Origin: CAZOMR01 sp964580655
GTDB taxonomy: Bacteria > RBG-13-61-14 > CAZOMR01
Reading direction: 5' to 3'
DNA: 21,812 bases
Assembly: GCA_964580655.1 (NCBI GenBank)
Contig: CAZOMR010000022.1
Location: forward strand, 1 to 21,812
Shown here in pieces: positions 15,725 to 21,812 of this stretch. The translations under genes were made by a program, and so were the position numbers. Under the pieces are notes generated by a model. That model saw only the letters and a program-made list of their open reading frames with translations, was not told the origin of the DNA and did not search any database. Each line of letters opens with the position of its first letter. The stretch's first letter is position 1.

Positions 15725-16936
15725 TTACTCATCAGCCCTGGACTCTCCTACGGATCCCTCGGATTTGAAGAGTGCGCGCCTTATCCCGCGCAGTGCCTGC
15801 CGGATCCTGTGTTCGTTTTCGACCAGCGCGAACCTGACATATCCTTCGCCCACGCCGCCGAAGCCCACACCCGGACTCACCGCCACCTTGGCCTCGCGAA
15901 GGAGCTTCTTGGAGAATTCAAGTGATCCCATCTCATGATAAGGCTCAGGAATTCTTGCCCAGACAAACATAGTCGCCCTGGGCTTCGCCACAGTCCATCC
16001 CATGCGGTTGAGCCCCTCCACTAAAACATCACGCCGCGAGCCATATACCAGTGAAGCCTCGTGCTTCATGTGCTCGCATTCATTCAGGGCCGCGACAGAT
16101 GCTATCTGGATCGGCTGGAAGTTACCGTAATCAAGGTAGCTCTTGATCCGGGCGAGTGCATGGACCAGGTGCTGATTGCCCACGCAGAAGCCTACCCGCC
16201 AGCCCGGCATGGAGAAACCCTTGCTCAAGGAATAGAACTCCACCCCCACTTCCTTGGCCCCGGACACCTCGAGTAGACTCGGCGCACGATACCCGTCAAA
16301 CACTATGTCCCCGTAAGCCAGATCATGGACTATCCAGATTTTGTTCTCGCGCGCAAAATTCACCAGCTTCTCAAAAAAGTCCCGCTCCACCACACGCGTG
16401 GTCGGGTTGTGTGGAAAGTTCAGAATGATCATCTTTGGCAGAGGCCAGGTAAGACGCGTCGCTGTCTTCAGGCCTTCAAAGAAATCACTATCCCCGGTAA
16501 GCGGAATACTCCGCAGGTCTCCACCCGCGATTACCACAGAATAAGAATGAATAGGATATGTAGGATTCGGAACAAAAACAACATCCCCTGGCCCGATCGT
16601 GGAAAGGACCAGATGACCCAGACCTTCCTTGGCGCCGATGGTTGCGATGGCTTCGGTATCAGGGTCCAGCTCTACCTCATAATTGCGCCCGTACCATTCG
16701 CAGATGGCCTTGCGAAGGCCCTTGATACCACGCGATGCGCTGTATCGGAAGTTCCTGGGATTATCCAGGGCTTCCTTCATCTTGGCCACTATCGGTTCGG
16801 GAGTGGGCAAATCAGGGTTGCCCATGCCAAGATCAATGATGTCCTCGCCACGACGCCTGGCCTCCATCATCAGGTCCACCACCTGGCCGAAGACATATGG
16901 CGGAAGCCTCTGCATCCGCTGGAACTGCTGGATCAT
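15725..16936 (-). CDS. alaC: Alanine-type aminotransferase, AlaC family
   Basis: A 403-residue PLP-dependent fold-type I aminotransferase. From memory it is close along its whole length to Escherichia coli AlaC: RLPPYVFGQVVDLMMEARR, DIIDLGMGNPD, YSASRGIKGLRKAI, TIGAKEGLGHL, and the PLP lysine K239 in EFYSLSKGFSMPGWRVGF. D205 (WIVHDLAYGD) and N177 (FPHNPTT) match PLP-binding residues, and the C-terminal GYVRFALVENEHRIRQA carries the carboxylate-binding arginine. The likely reaction is pyruvate plus glutamate to alanine plus 2-oxoglutarate; in other lineages relatives act on aspartate or diaminopimelate. The open frame reaches 17143, but that part lies inside lipA and looks non-native; the ATG at 16936 overlaps the lipA stop as ATGA. 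It sits upstream of hom, an arrangement I associate with Geobacter-like genomes. Confidence 0.93.
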   Translation of the reverse strand: MIQQFQRMQRLPPYVFGQVVDLMMEARRRGEDIIDLGMGNPDLPTPEPIVAKMKEALDNPRNFRYSASRGIKGLRKAICEWYGRNYEVELDPDTEAIATIGAKEGLGHLVLSTIGPGDVVFVPNPTYPIHSYSVVIAGGDLRSIPLTGDSDFFEGLKTATRLTWPLPKMIILNFPHNPTTRVVERDFFEKLVNFARENKIWIVHDLAYGDIVFDGYRAPSLLEVSGAKEVGVEFYSLSKGFSMPGWRVGFCVGNQHLVHALARIKSYLDYGNFQPIQIASVAALNECEHMKHEASLVYGSRRDVLVEGLNRMGWTVAKPRATMFVWARIPEPYHEMGSLEFSKKLLREAKVAVSPGVGFGGVGEGYVRFALVENEHRIRQALRGIRRALFKSEGSVGESRADE

Positions 16937-17853
16937 CTCATGTCCTCCAGACCCTTCGGACTCCCTGCTGACTGGGCTTTCAACCCTATTCGGGCTTTCA
17001 GCTCTCTGGCGTGAAAAGAACTGCGAACCAGTGGCCCGGAATAGACCTCCCTGAAACCAAGCTGAATCCCTGTCTGACTCAATTCCTCGAACTCCTCCGG
17101 AGCATAATACCTCGCCACCCGGTGGTGCGCCCTGCTGGGACAAAGGTATTGACCTATGGTGAGAATATCGCAGTCAACCTCACGCAGATCGCGCATCAGC
17201 GCTATAACCTCATCAAAGCCCTCATCAAGGCCAAGCATCAGCCCGGACTTGGTCAGCACTCCCGGACAGATACTCTTTACATCCCTTAATAACTCAAGCG
17301 ACCTCTCATAATCCGCGATAGGCCGGACAACAGGATACAGCCGCGGCACAGTCTCAAGATTGTGGTTATATACATCCGGCCCGGCCTCCACCACAAGCCT
17401 TATCGCAGACTCATCCCCCAGAAAGTCCGGGGTCAGCACCTCTACCTCGACCCCTGGTATCTCCCGGCGTAAGGCCCAAATGGTCTCTGTGAAAAGGCTC
17501 GCACCGCCATCATCAAGGTCATCGCGGGTTACGGATGTTACCACCACATATTTGAGTCCCAGCCCGGATGCGGCTTTTGCCACGCGAAAGGGCTCCCCGG
17601 GATCAGGCCCCTCTGGTTCACCCTTTTGAACCGCACAGAAGGAACAGCGCCGCGTGCAGACTCTCCCAAGAATCATGAAAGTGGCCGTTGAATTGGAAAA
17701 GCATTCCACCTGATTCGGACAACGGGCTTCCTCGCATACTGTGCGCACACCAGCCCCGCGAAGACGCACCTTCATCTCTCGAACAGCCTCCGGATTCCTC
17801 GGCCGTTCCCTTATATACCCTGGAACTCGCAGAACTTTTCTACTCGCAGACAT
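16933..17853 (-). CDS. lipA: Lipoyl synthase
   Basis: A 306-residue radical SAM enzyme that inserts two sulfurs into protein-bound octanoyl groups to make the lipoyl cofactor of 2-oxoacid dehydrogenases and the glycine cleavage system. Counting from the ATG at 17853, the auxiliary cluster ligands are C40, C45 and C51 (CEEARCPNQVEC) and the radical SAM cluster ligands are C66, C70 and C73 (CTRRCSFC). The C-terminal RSSFHARE holds the serine that ligates the auxiliary cluster. AAGGTG lies 8 nt upstream of this ATG; the codon before it is TTG and is a poorer start. No lipB or lipM lies in the window. It is the first gene of the lipA-alaC-hom operon and has its own promoter. Confidence 0.97.
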   Translation of the reverse strand: MSASRKVLRVPGYIRERPRNPEAVREMKVRLRGAGVRTVCEEARCPNQVECFSNSTATFMILGRVCTRRCSFCAVQKGEPEGPDPGEPFRVAKAASGLGLKYVVVTSVTRDDLDDGGASLFTETIWALRREIPGVEVEVLTPDFLGDESAIRLVVEAGPDVYNHNLETVPRLYPVVRPIADYERSLELLRDVKSICPGVLTKSGLMLGLDEGFDEVIALMRDLREVDCDILTIGQYLCPSRAHHRVARYYAPEEFEELSQTGIQLGFREVYSGPLVRSSFHARELKARIGLKAQSAGSPKGLEDMR

Positions 17854-17880
17854 CAAAAAACACCTTGAAAAATCAAACTA

Positions 17881-17908
17881 ATAATATACTAAAATCTCCT
17901 GATTTCAA
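17881..17908 (-). promoter_or_regulatory. sigma70-type promoter of the lipA-alaC-hom operon
   Basis: On the minus strand TTGAAA (17903-17908) and TATTAT (17881-17886) are separated by 16 nt; the lipA ATG lies 27 nt past the -10 box. It follows the probable rsmI terminator, which supports a new transcription unit here. No operator is evident. Confidence 0.55.
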
Positions 17909-17981
17909 AACCGGGTGACCTTAAACGCGGAAACCGGTGCTTGGGCATCCTTCAGGACAAAGAGAGAATAAGGAAGTGTGG

Positions 17982-18005
17982 AAAATAAAAAAGCGCGGAA
18001 ACGCG
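17982..18005 (-). terminator. Weak Rho-independent terminator after rsmI
   Basis: Eleven nucleotides after the rsmI stop the minus strand has CGCG-TTTC-CGCG (18005-17994) followed by CTTTTTTATTTT. The stem is only 4 bp but all G-C, and the T-run is good. The rest of the 160-bp spacer holds the lipA promoter and nothing else recognisable. Confidence 0.4.
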
Positions 18006-18016
18006 GAAAAAATTCC

Positions 18017-18877
18017 TCAATCTTTTTCCGGGTCTCTCCCGTGCTTGATCGCAAGTGCGACCCGGTATAGGTCGCGGTGAGACAAGTGATATAGGGGCCT
18101 CAATTCATCCACTGTTTCCTTGAGCGATTGTTTGTCCTTGAGCAGGCGTGTTTTTAATTCCCGCTCAAGCTCGGCCTGATCATAGCTTGCCTCAGCTTTT
18201 TGCTTTCCCTCCACAATGAGCGTGATCTCTCCGCGAGGTTTTCTTCTCTTGTAAATTTTTATCAACTCGGAAAGCGGAGCATAGATGAATTCCTCGTGAA
18301 CCTTGGTGAGCTCCCGCTCCAGCAGGGCCAAGCGGTCTCCCAGGATTTCCCTCATGTCCTCCAGGGCCTGCAACAAGCGATGAGGGGCCTCATAGAGAAT
18401 CAGGGGCTCTTCACGGTCTCGCAACTCGAGAATTTTTTCACGCCGGGCCCCTTTCCTTGCTGGCAAAAATCCAACAAAGGTAAAGTAATCGCATGGAATA
18501 GACGAGACCGAAACTGCCGCGGCAAGTGCCGATGCCCCGGGAACAGGCACTACCGGAAAGCCAGCCTCGCGTGCCATGGAAACGAGGATTGCCCCGGGGT
18601 CTGATAGGCCCGGAGTCCCTGCATCCGTGAGAAGCGCGACCTTCATGCCCTGCTTGAGCTTCAAAAGCAGAGCCTTCCCACTCCTTTTCTGATTGTGCCT
18701 GTAGTGACTGATATGCGGCTTTGAAATCCCCAGATGCGACAAGAGCTTCCGGGAACGCCGGGTATCTTCTGCCGCAATCAGGTCAACCTCGGACAGAATC
18801 CGCACAGCCCGCCGGGTGATGTCCTCCAGGTTGCCAATCGGCGTGGCTATTACATAGAGTGTTCCCTTCTTGTCCAT
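18017..18877 (-). CDS. rsmI: 16S rRNA (cytidine-1402-2'-O)-methyltransferase
   Basis: A 286-residue SAM-dependent methyltransferase of the tetrapyrrole-methylase fold that modifies the ribose of C1402 in the ribosomal decoding centre. Diagnostic blocks are LYVIATPIGNLEDITRRA, DLIAAEDTRRSRKLL, ALLTDAGTPGLSDPG, VVPVPGASALAAAVSVS, FTFVGFLPARKGARREK, ILYEAPHRLLQALEDM and ERELTKVHEEF. Length and order are typical. The C-terminal 50 residues are charged and helical (ETVDELRPLYHLSHRDLYRVA), as in many RsmI proteins. It starts 5 bp after the stop of the acyl-CoA dehydrogenase and is probably read from that gene's promoter, an unusual pairing without an obvious functional link. Confidence 0.96.
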   Translation of the reverse strand: MDKKGTLYVIATPIGNLEDITRRAVRILSEVDLIAAEDTRRSRKLLSHLGISKPHISHYRHNQKRSGKALLLKLKQGMKVALLTDAGTPGLSDPGAILVSMAREAGFPVVPVPGASALAAAVSVSSIPCDYFTFVGFLPARKGARREKILELRDREEPLILYEAPHRLLQALEDMREILGDRLALLERELTKVHEEFIYAPLSELIKIYKRRKPRGEITLIVEGKQKAEASYDQAELERELKTRLLKDKQSLKETVDELRPLYHLSHRDLYRVALAIKHGRDPEKD

Positions 18878-18882
18878 GTTTC

Positions 18883-20037
18883 TCAGAAAAATGCCTGGAT
18901 ACCGGTTTCACCCCTTCCTATTATCAGTTTTTGTATCTGGCTTGTACCCTCGTATATCGTGGCCACCCTTGCATCGCGTAAATACCGCTCCACCGGATAC
19001 TCGTTGGAATACCCGTACCCGCCGTGAATCTGGATGGCATCCATCGCGGCCTGCACAGCGCTCTCCGACGCGAAATACTTTGCAATAGAGGTCTCTATGG
19101 TGTTCGGCAGGCCCTTGTTCTTGAGATGCCCGGCCCGGTAAACGAGAAGCCTCGCCGCATCAAGGTTGATGCGCATCCGGGCTATCATATCCTGCACCAG
19201 TTGAAATCCGGCCAGCGGTTTTCCGAACTGGGTGCGCTCCCGGGCATATGACACGCTAGCCTCAAGCGATGCCTGGCTGATCCCGACACAGCCTGCGGCC
19301 ACGCAGTAGCGCCCGTTGTCCAGCCCGGACATCGCAACCCTGAAACCCTTCCCGACCTCACCGATAAGGTTCTGCTCCGGAACCTCGCAGTCCTCCATGA
19401 TTATCTCGCCCGTGTTGGATGATCGAAGCCCTAGCTTGCCGTGTATGTCCTGCGTGGAATACCCTGGGAATTTTTTCTCAACAATGAAGGCCGCTATGCC
19501 CCGATGCTTTTTCGCAGGATCGGTCTGGGCAAAGACTATTGCCAGGTCAGCCCTGCCCCCGTTGGAGATCCATGTCTTCGAGCCATTGAGAATCCACTTG
19601 TTCCCTTTTTTTACAGCAGTGGTCCGCTGGTTGGCCGCATCCGAGCCCGCGTCCGGCTCGGTGAGAGCAAAGCAACCGATCATCCGGCCGCTGGAGAGTT
19701 CCGGAAGGTACCTTCGTTTCTGATCCTCTGTTCCCCATTGCAGGATAGTAAGCTGGTTCAGGCTCACATGAACAGAGATTGTAGTCCTCACCGAGGAACA
19801 GACCCTCCCGATCTCCTCCATAATGATCGCGTGAGAAATATAGTCCAGACCCGCGCCGCCGTATTCCTTGGGTATCGGCCCTCCAAGAAGCCCCAGGGGG
19901 GACATCTTCTTGAGTATATCCTCCGGGAACCTCTCCTCCATGTCATTATCGCGCGCCCTCGGAACAATCTCCTCATTCGCAAATCTGCGCACCATCTCCC
20001 GGATCGCCTTCTGGTCCTCGCTCAGATCAAAATCCAT
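18883..20037 (-). CDS. Acyl-CoA dehydrogenase, catalytically complete
   Basis: A 384-residue FAD-dependent enzyme that introduces an alpha,beta double bond in acyl-CoA thioesters and passes electrons to electron-transfer flavoprotein. The catalytic base is E363 in ATIYEGTSQIQKLIIGR, the position used by short- and medium-chain members. FAD- and substrate-contact blocks are all present: CFALTEPDAGSDAA, WILNGSKTWISNGGRADL, ARERTQFGKPLAGFQ and IHGGYGYSNEYPVERYLRDA. The chain length accepted cannot be read from sequence; butyryl/short-chain is likely. AAGGAG lies about 10 nt before the ATG, and a perfect TATAAT about 50 nt upstream lies in the neighbouring repeat element. No etfAB, thiolase or hydratase gene is in the window. 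rsmI follows 5 bp downstream. Confidence 0.95.
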   Translation of the reverse strand: MDFDLSEDQKAIREMVRRFANEEIVPRARDNDMEERFPEDILKKMSPLGLLGGPIPKEYGGAGLDYISHAIIMEEIGRVCSSVRTTISVHVSLNQLTILQWGTEDQKRRYLPELSSGRMIGCFALTEPDAGSDAANQRTTAVKKGNKWILNGSKTWISNGGRADLAIVFAQTDPAKKHRGIAAFIVEKKFPGYSTQDIHGKLGLRSSNTGEIIMEDCEVPEQNLIGEVGKGFRVAMSGLDNGRYCVAAGCVGISQASLEASVSYARERTQFGKPLAGFQLVQDMIARMRINLDAARLLVYRAGHLKNKGLPNTIETSIAKYFASESAVQAAMDAIQIHGGYGYSNEYPVERYLRDARVATIYEGTSQIQKLIIGRGETGIQAFF

Positions 20038-20087
20038 TGTCCTTTTACTCCTTTCTATTTAACCACCTGGACACCAAGAGCATCAAG

Positions 20088-20093
20088 ATTATA
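20088..20093 (-). promoter_or_regulatory. -10 box of the acyl-CoA dehydrogenase-rsmI unit
   Basis: The minus strand reads TATAAT exactly, about 50 nt before the ATG at 20037. No good -35 box is found at 16-18 nt. A tandem 8-mer (AAGAGCAC twice on the plus strand, about 20101-20116) occupies the -35 region and might bind a regulator. The box lies inside the repeat element's left end. Confidence 0.4.
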
Positions 20094-20140
20094 TATTAAC
20101 AAGAGCACAAGAGCACCTATAGTTGACATTTTTCATTAAT

Positions 20141-20204
20141 TCCCTCCCCCTTTTGACTCGTGCTTCGTAGCGTAGCTACTACGCAGAGTAGCATGGGGGA
20201 GGGA
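20141..20204. repeat. Nested hairpin with a perfect 10-bp outer stem
   Basis: TCCCTCCCCC (20141-20150) pairs exactly with GGGGGAGGGA (20195-20204). Between them a second hairpin, GCGTAG-CTA-CTACGC (20170-20184), extends outward with several more pairs. The result is a 64-nt two-part stem in either strand. Confidence 0.7.
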
Positions 20205-20219
20205 GGGTCAGGGTGGGGG
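20195..20219 (+). other. G-quadruplex-type G-run cluster
   Basis: Five runs of 3-5 G on the plus strand are separated by loops of 1, 1, 3 and 1 nt (G5-A-G3-A-G3-TCA-G3-T-G5). This fits the canonical G3+N1-7 pattern and competes with the hairpin, which uses the first two runs. The plus strand is the template for the flanking genes. Confidence 0.6.
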
Positions 20220-20260
20220 TGATCACCCTCCCCTTAATCCCCTCCCATCGCAGGGAGGGG
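20217..20260. repeat. Palindrome and hairpin, C/G-rich
   Basis: GGGTGATCACCC (20217-20228) is a perfect 12-bp palindrome. It is followed by CCCCTCCC (20239-20246), loop ATCGCA, GGGAGGGG (20253-20260), a perfect 8-bp stem. Neither stem is followed by a T-run on the minus strand, so they do not look like simple terminators for the upstream gene. Confidence 0.6.
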
Positions 20261-20363
20261 AAAATCATTTGCTTGCCGATTAAGTGTCATCTATTAAATG
20301 CTCCGAGTAATATCTAAATTATTCTTTGTGTCCTTGGATGACTTGGTGGTTTATCCATGCTCC

Positions 20364-21515
20364 TCAAGCCCTTTCGGACCGAATTAGTTCGCGTACAATA
20401 GCGGTGCGCTGTAGGGTGTTTGCTCCAAGCATGCCCTTGAGGATCAATGCGGCGTCAAGCATGCCTCGAAGCGGGAACTCATGGAGCACACCGTAGTTTC
20501 CGAAAAGCTCAATCGCGCGCTCTATGACTGAAAGCGCTGTCTGGGTGGCAAATGTCTTTGCGTGCCGGCTCAAGCCGAAATAGTCGGCCGCGCTCTCGTC
20601 AAACGCCTCTGCCGCGCGATATGTAATCGCCCTGGATGCCTCAAGCCCCAGCGACATCTCCGCAAGCAATATCTCGACCGGCTGGAACTCACTCAGCGCT
20701 CTCCAGTCAGACCCGCGTCTCTTGATGGCCTTGATTGAAAACTCAAGCGCCCTCTGCATCAGTCCGACTGCGGTCGCGGCCAAAAGCGGCCCTGCCTGGA
20801 TCAATGCCCTTGCCGCTATGCTGTAACCCTGGCCTTCATCGCCTATCCGCTGGGCCTCACTCACCCGGCAGTCCTCAAAACGGTATTCGCACCACGGCAC
20901 AGCCGCAAGGCCCTTGCGGCGAGCCTCGCCCGCCAGCAAAAACCCCTGAGTGCCCTTTTCAATGACAAAGGCGGAGAGACCCTTCTCCAGCCCGGCCCCC
21001 GGATCGGTCACTGCAAAAACCACTACCAGGTCAGCTTCTCCACCGCGGCTCACGAACACCTTCCGGCCGGTGATAAGGTATCCTTCATCATCCCGCACTG
21101 CCCGTGTCTCGGTGATCTTTTCTTCCCCAAAGGCATCGGGCTCACTCAGCGCGAATGCCAGGAACTTGCGCTCGTGCACAACCTTGTGAAACCACTTCTC
21201 CTTTTGCTCCCCTGATCCATACTGAACCAGCGGCATAATGCCCAGGCCCTGAATTATAACCATAAGCCCGACCGCCGCGCTCGCCGCGCTCAAGACCTCG
21301 ATCACCCGAACAGCCTCCATGAAACCTGCTCCCTGTCCCTGATAGTCCCTCGGCACAAGCAGAGTCAAAAAACCCTTCTCCCACACCTGGTCCAGCACCT
21401 GCGGAGGAACCTCGCATTCCGTCTCCATTGTCTGCGCCGCTTGAGCGATAGCCTCCCGTGCTATCCCCTCCGCATCGCTCACAAGCCTGGCCATCCTCCC
21501 TGTCATCCCTATCAT
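20364..21515 (-). CDS. Acyl-CoA dehydrogenase homologue lacking the catalytic glutamate
   Basis: A 383-residue protein with the acyl-CoA dehydrogenase fold (FLAFALSEPDAFGEE, YLITGRKVFVSRGGEADLVV, FGNYGVLHEFPLRGML). An ungapped alignment of the C-terminal part with its neighbour puts Leu363 (GMLGANTLQR) where the catalytic Glu of IYEGTSQIQ lies. The alternative base used by isovaleryl- and long-chain enzymes is also absent (Ala in ALIQAGP). The RTQFG FAD-contact motif is replaced by RGSDW, and EPDAGSD by EPDAFGE. It may be a non-catalytic partner subunit, bind a different CoA ester, or do other chemistry. The ATG at 21515 is set by AGGAGG 10 nt upstream; the open frame continues to 21674, but that part is encoded by repeat sequence. 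Confidence 0.88.
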   Translation of the reverse strand: MIGMTGRMARLVSDAEGIAREAIAQAAQTMETECEVPPQVLDQVWEKGFLTLLVPRDYQGQGAGFMEAVRVIEVLSAASAAVGLMVIIQGLGIMPLVQYGSGEQKEKWFHKVVHERKFLAFALSEPDAFGEEKITETRAVRDDEGYLITGRKVFVSRGGEADLVVVFAVTDPGAGLEKGLSAFVIEKGTQGFLLAGEARRKGLAAVPWCEYRFEDCRVSEAQRIGDEGQGYSIAARALIQAGPLLAATAVGLMQRALEFSIKAIKRRGSDWRALSEFQPVEILLAEMSLGLEASRAITYRAAEAFDESAADYFGLSRHAKTFATQTALSVIERAIELFGNYGVLHEFPLRGMLDAALILKGMLGANTLQRTAIVRELIRSERA

Positions 21516-21525
21516 TAGCTTCCAA

Positions 21526-21531
21526 CCTCCT
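21526..21531 (-). promoter_or_regulatory. Ribosome binding site that fixes the start at 21515
   Basis: A full AGGAGG on the minus strand lies 10 nt before ATG 21515 and rules out the upstream in-frame starts, which reach into repeat sequence. Confidence 0.8.
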
Positions 21532-21549
21532 GGAAAATTATCACATCCT

Positions 21550-21555
21550 ATTATA
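21550..21555 (-). promoter_or_regulatory. -10 box upstream of the degenerate acyl-CoA dehydrogenase gene
   Basis: The minus strand has a perfect TATAAT here, 34 nt from the ATG. The best -35 at 17-18 nt (TTTCCC/TTCCCT) is poor, so either an activator is needed or the call is wrong. Confidence 0.4.
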
Positions 21556-21634
21556 GCCGAAACTAGTTGCCCAGGGAAAACCCCGGATAAAAGCGGGTGT
21601 GCGACATAAATGGTGACTTTTTTCATTCTCGGCC

Positions 21635-21687
21635 GTAGGGGCTCTGCTTGCTGCGCCCTTTGAGGGCAGGGCAAGCCCTGCCCCTAC
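21635..21687. repeat. Short palindromic intergenic repeat
   Basis: GTAGGGGC (21635-21642) is exactly complementary to GCCCCTAC (21680-21687). Inside, GGGCAGGGC (21664-21672) and GCCCTGCCC (21675-21683) form a 9-bp stem around AA. I recall similar GGGCAGGGC/GCCCTGCCC units as common intergenic repeats in environmental bacterial genomes. No gene overlaps it. Confidence 0.65.
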
Positions 21688-21725
21688 ATTGGCTGTGCCT
21701 TTTGTCTTATTGCCCCCCTCCCGTC

Positions 21726-21738
21726 CCCCCAAAGGGGG
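21726..21738. repeat. CCCCC-AAA-GGGGG hairpin
   Basis: A 5-bp perfect C/G stem with an AAA loop, preceded by other C-runs (21713-21722). It looks like another fragment of intergenic repeat. The strand and any function are unclear. The region from 21516 to the window edge otherwise holds only the promoter, ribosome binding site and repeats. Confidence 0.4.
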
Positions 21739-21756
21739 ATGCGACAACATCGGTTC

Positions 21757-21798
21757 GGGGGCACTTTCCTGGGAGCAAGGGCACTTCTTCCGGGGAGC
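21757..21798. repeat. Two diverged direct repeats at the window edge
   Basis: GGGGCACTTTCCTGGGAGC (21757-21775) and GGGCACTTCTTCCGGGGAGC (21779-21798) are near copies in tandem. The second also forms GGGAG-CGGAA-CTCCC (21793-21807). The array may continue past the window. Confidence 0.35.
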
Positions 21799-21812
21799 GG
21801 AACTCCCTGTGC

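Larger units (their letters stand above)
20061..20351. repeat. Intergenic repeat element with imperfect terminal inverted repeats
   Basis: The 326-bp gap between the two acyl-CoA dehydrogenase genes holds no credible gene. Its edges are inverted copies: AACCACC at 20061-20067 and GGTGGTT at 20345-20351, each followed inward by a diverged ACACCAAG/CTTTGTGTCCTTGG-type sequence, giving imperfect ends of about 30 nt. Inside are three palindromic blocks and a G-run cluster (listed separately). There is no transposase. This looks like a non-autonomous MITE or REP-like unit, perhaps several nested fragments. Flanking target duplications are not clear. Confidence 0.5.

Noticed and set aside
16937..17143. 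N-terminal extension of the aminotransferase frame
   Set aside because: Lies inside lipA in another frame; the AlaC family starts near the ATG at 16936, which overlaps the lipA stop as ATGA.
20101..20116. Tandem AAGAGCAC as the start of a CRISPR or satellite array
   Set aside because: Only two adjacent copies without spacers; no cas genes.
21541..21750. Minus-strand 69-codon frame upstream of the degenerate acyl-CoA dehydrogenase gene
   Set aside because: Encoded almost entirely by palindromic repeat sequence and runs through the promoter; no ribosome binding site.

Overview
All protein genes and the one tRNA I can support lie on the minus strand, so the window reads in order from right (21.5 kb) to left (0.06 kb). 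The organism looks like an uncultured Gram-negative bacterium. It has a lipid-anchored LpoA-like lipoprotein, a WaaP/InaA-type lipopolysaccharide kinase and a large surface-glycan glycosyltransferase cluster. The lipA-alaC-hom order, two acyl-CoA dehydrogenases and G/C-rich intergenic repeats would suit a deltaproteobacterial (Desulfobacterota-like) genome, but no marker in the window fixes the phylum, so this is only an inference.

Right part (17.8-21.8 kb): a divergent acyl-CoA dehydrogenase homologue that lacks the catalytic glutamate; a 326-bp spacer filled by a repeat element with imperfect terminal inverted repeats, nested hairpins and a G-quadruplex motif; a normal acyl-CoA dehydrogenase; and rsmI (16S rRNA C1402 2'-O-methyltransferase) 5 bp downstream. 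A weak terminator follows rsmI, then a good sigma70-type promoter for the next operon.

Middle (13.2-17.9 kb): lipA (lipoyl synthase) overlaps alaC (alanine-type aminotransferase) by ATGA, and 26 bp later comes hom (homoserine dehydrogenase with ACT domain). This housekeeping operon runs directly into the glycan genes.

Left-centre (1.3-14.3 kb): a surface-glycan locus. In transcription order it holds a GT4, a TPR-GT2-TPR protein, a second GT4, an 870-residue polytopic membrane protein with an added beta-rich C-terminal domain, a PMT/ArnT-like membrane glycosyltransferase, a third GT4, a tandem kinase-like protein (active-looking first half, degenerate second half), and a TPR plus periplasmic-binding-fold lipoprotein of the LpoA/penicillin-binding-protein-activator type. 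The two membrane proteins sit in a sharp AT-rich valley (25-30% GC in lines counted, against about 45-62% in flanking lines), as expected for imported O-antigen or exopolysaccharide genes. I see no Wzx, Wzy, Wzz, ABC exporter or nucleotide-sugar synthesis gene, so the locus is either incomplete here or depends on functions elsewhere.

Left end: a tRNA-Val(CAC) gene with its own promoter and an encoded CCA, followed by a DUF362 protein. I found no CRISPR array, transposase, integrase or phage gene. The most unusual items are the half-degenerate tandem kinase, the acyl-CoA dehydrogenase pair with one catalytically degenerate member, and the repeat element between that pair.
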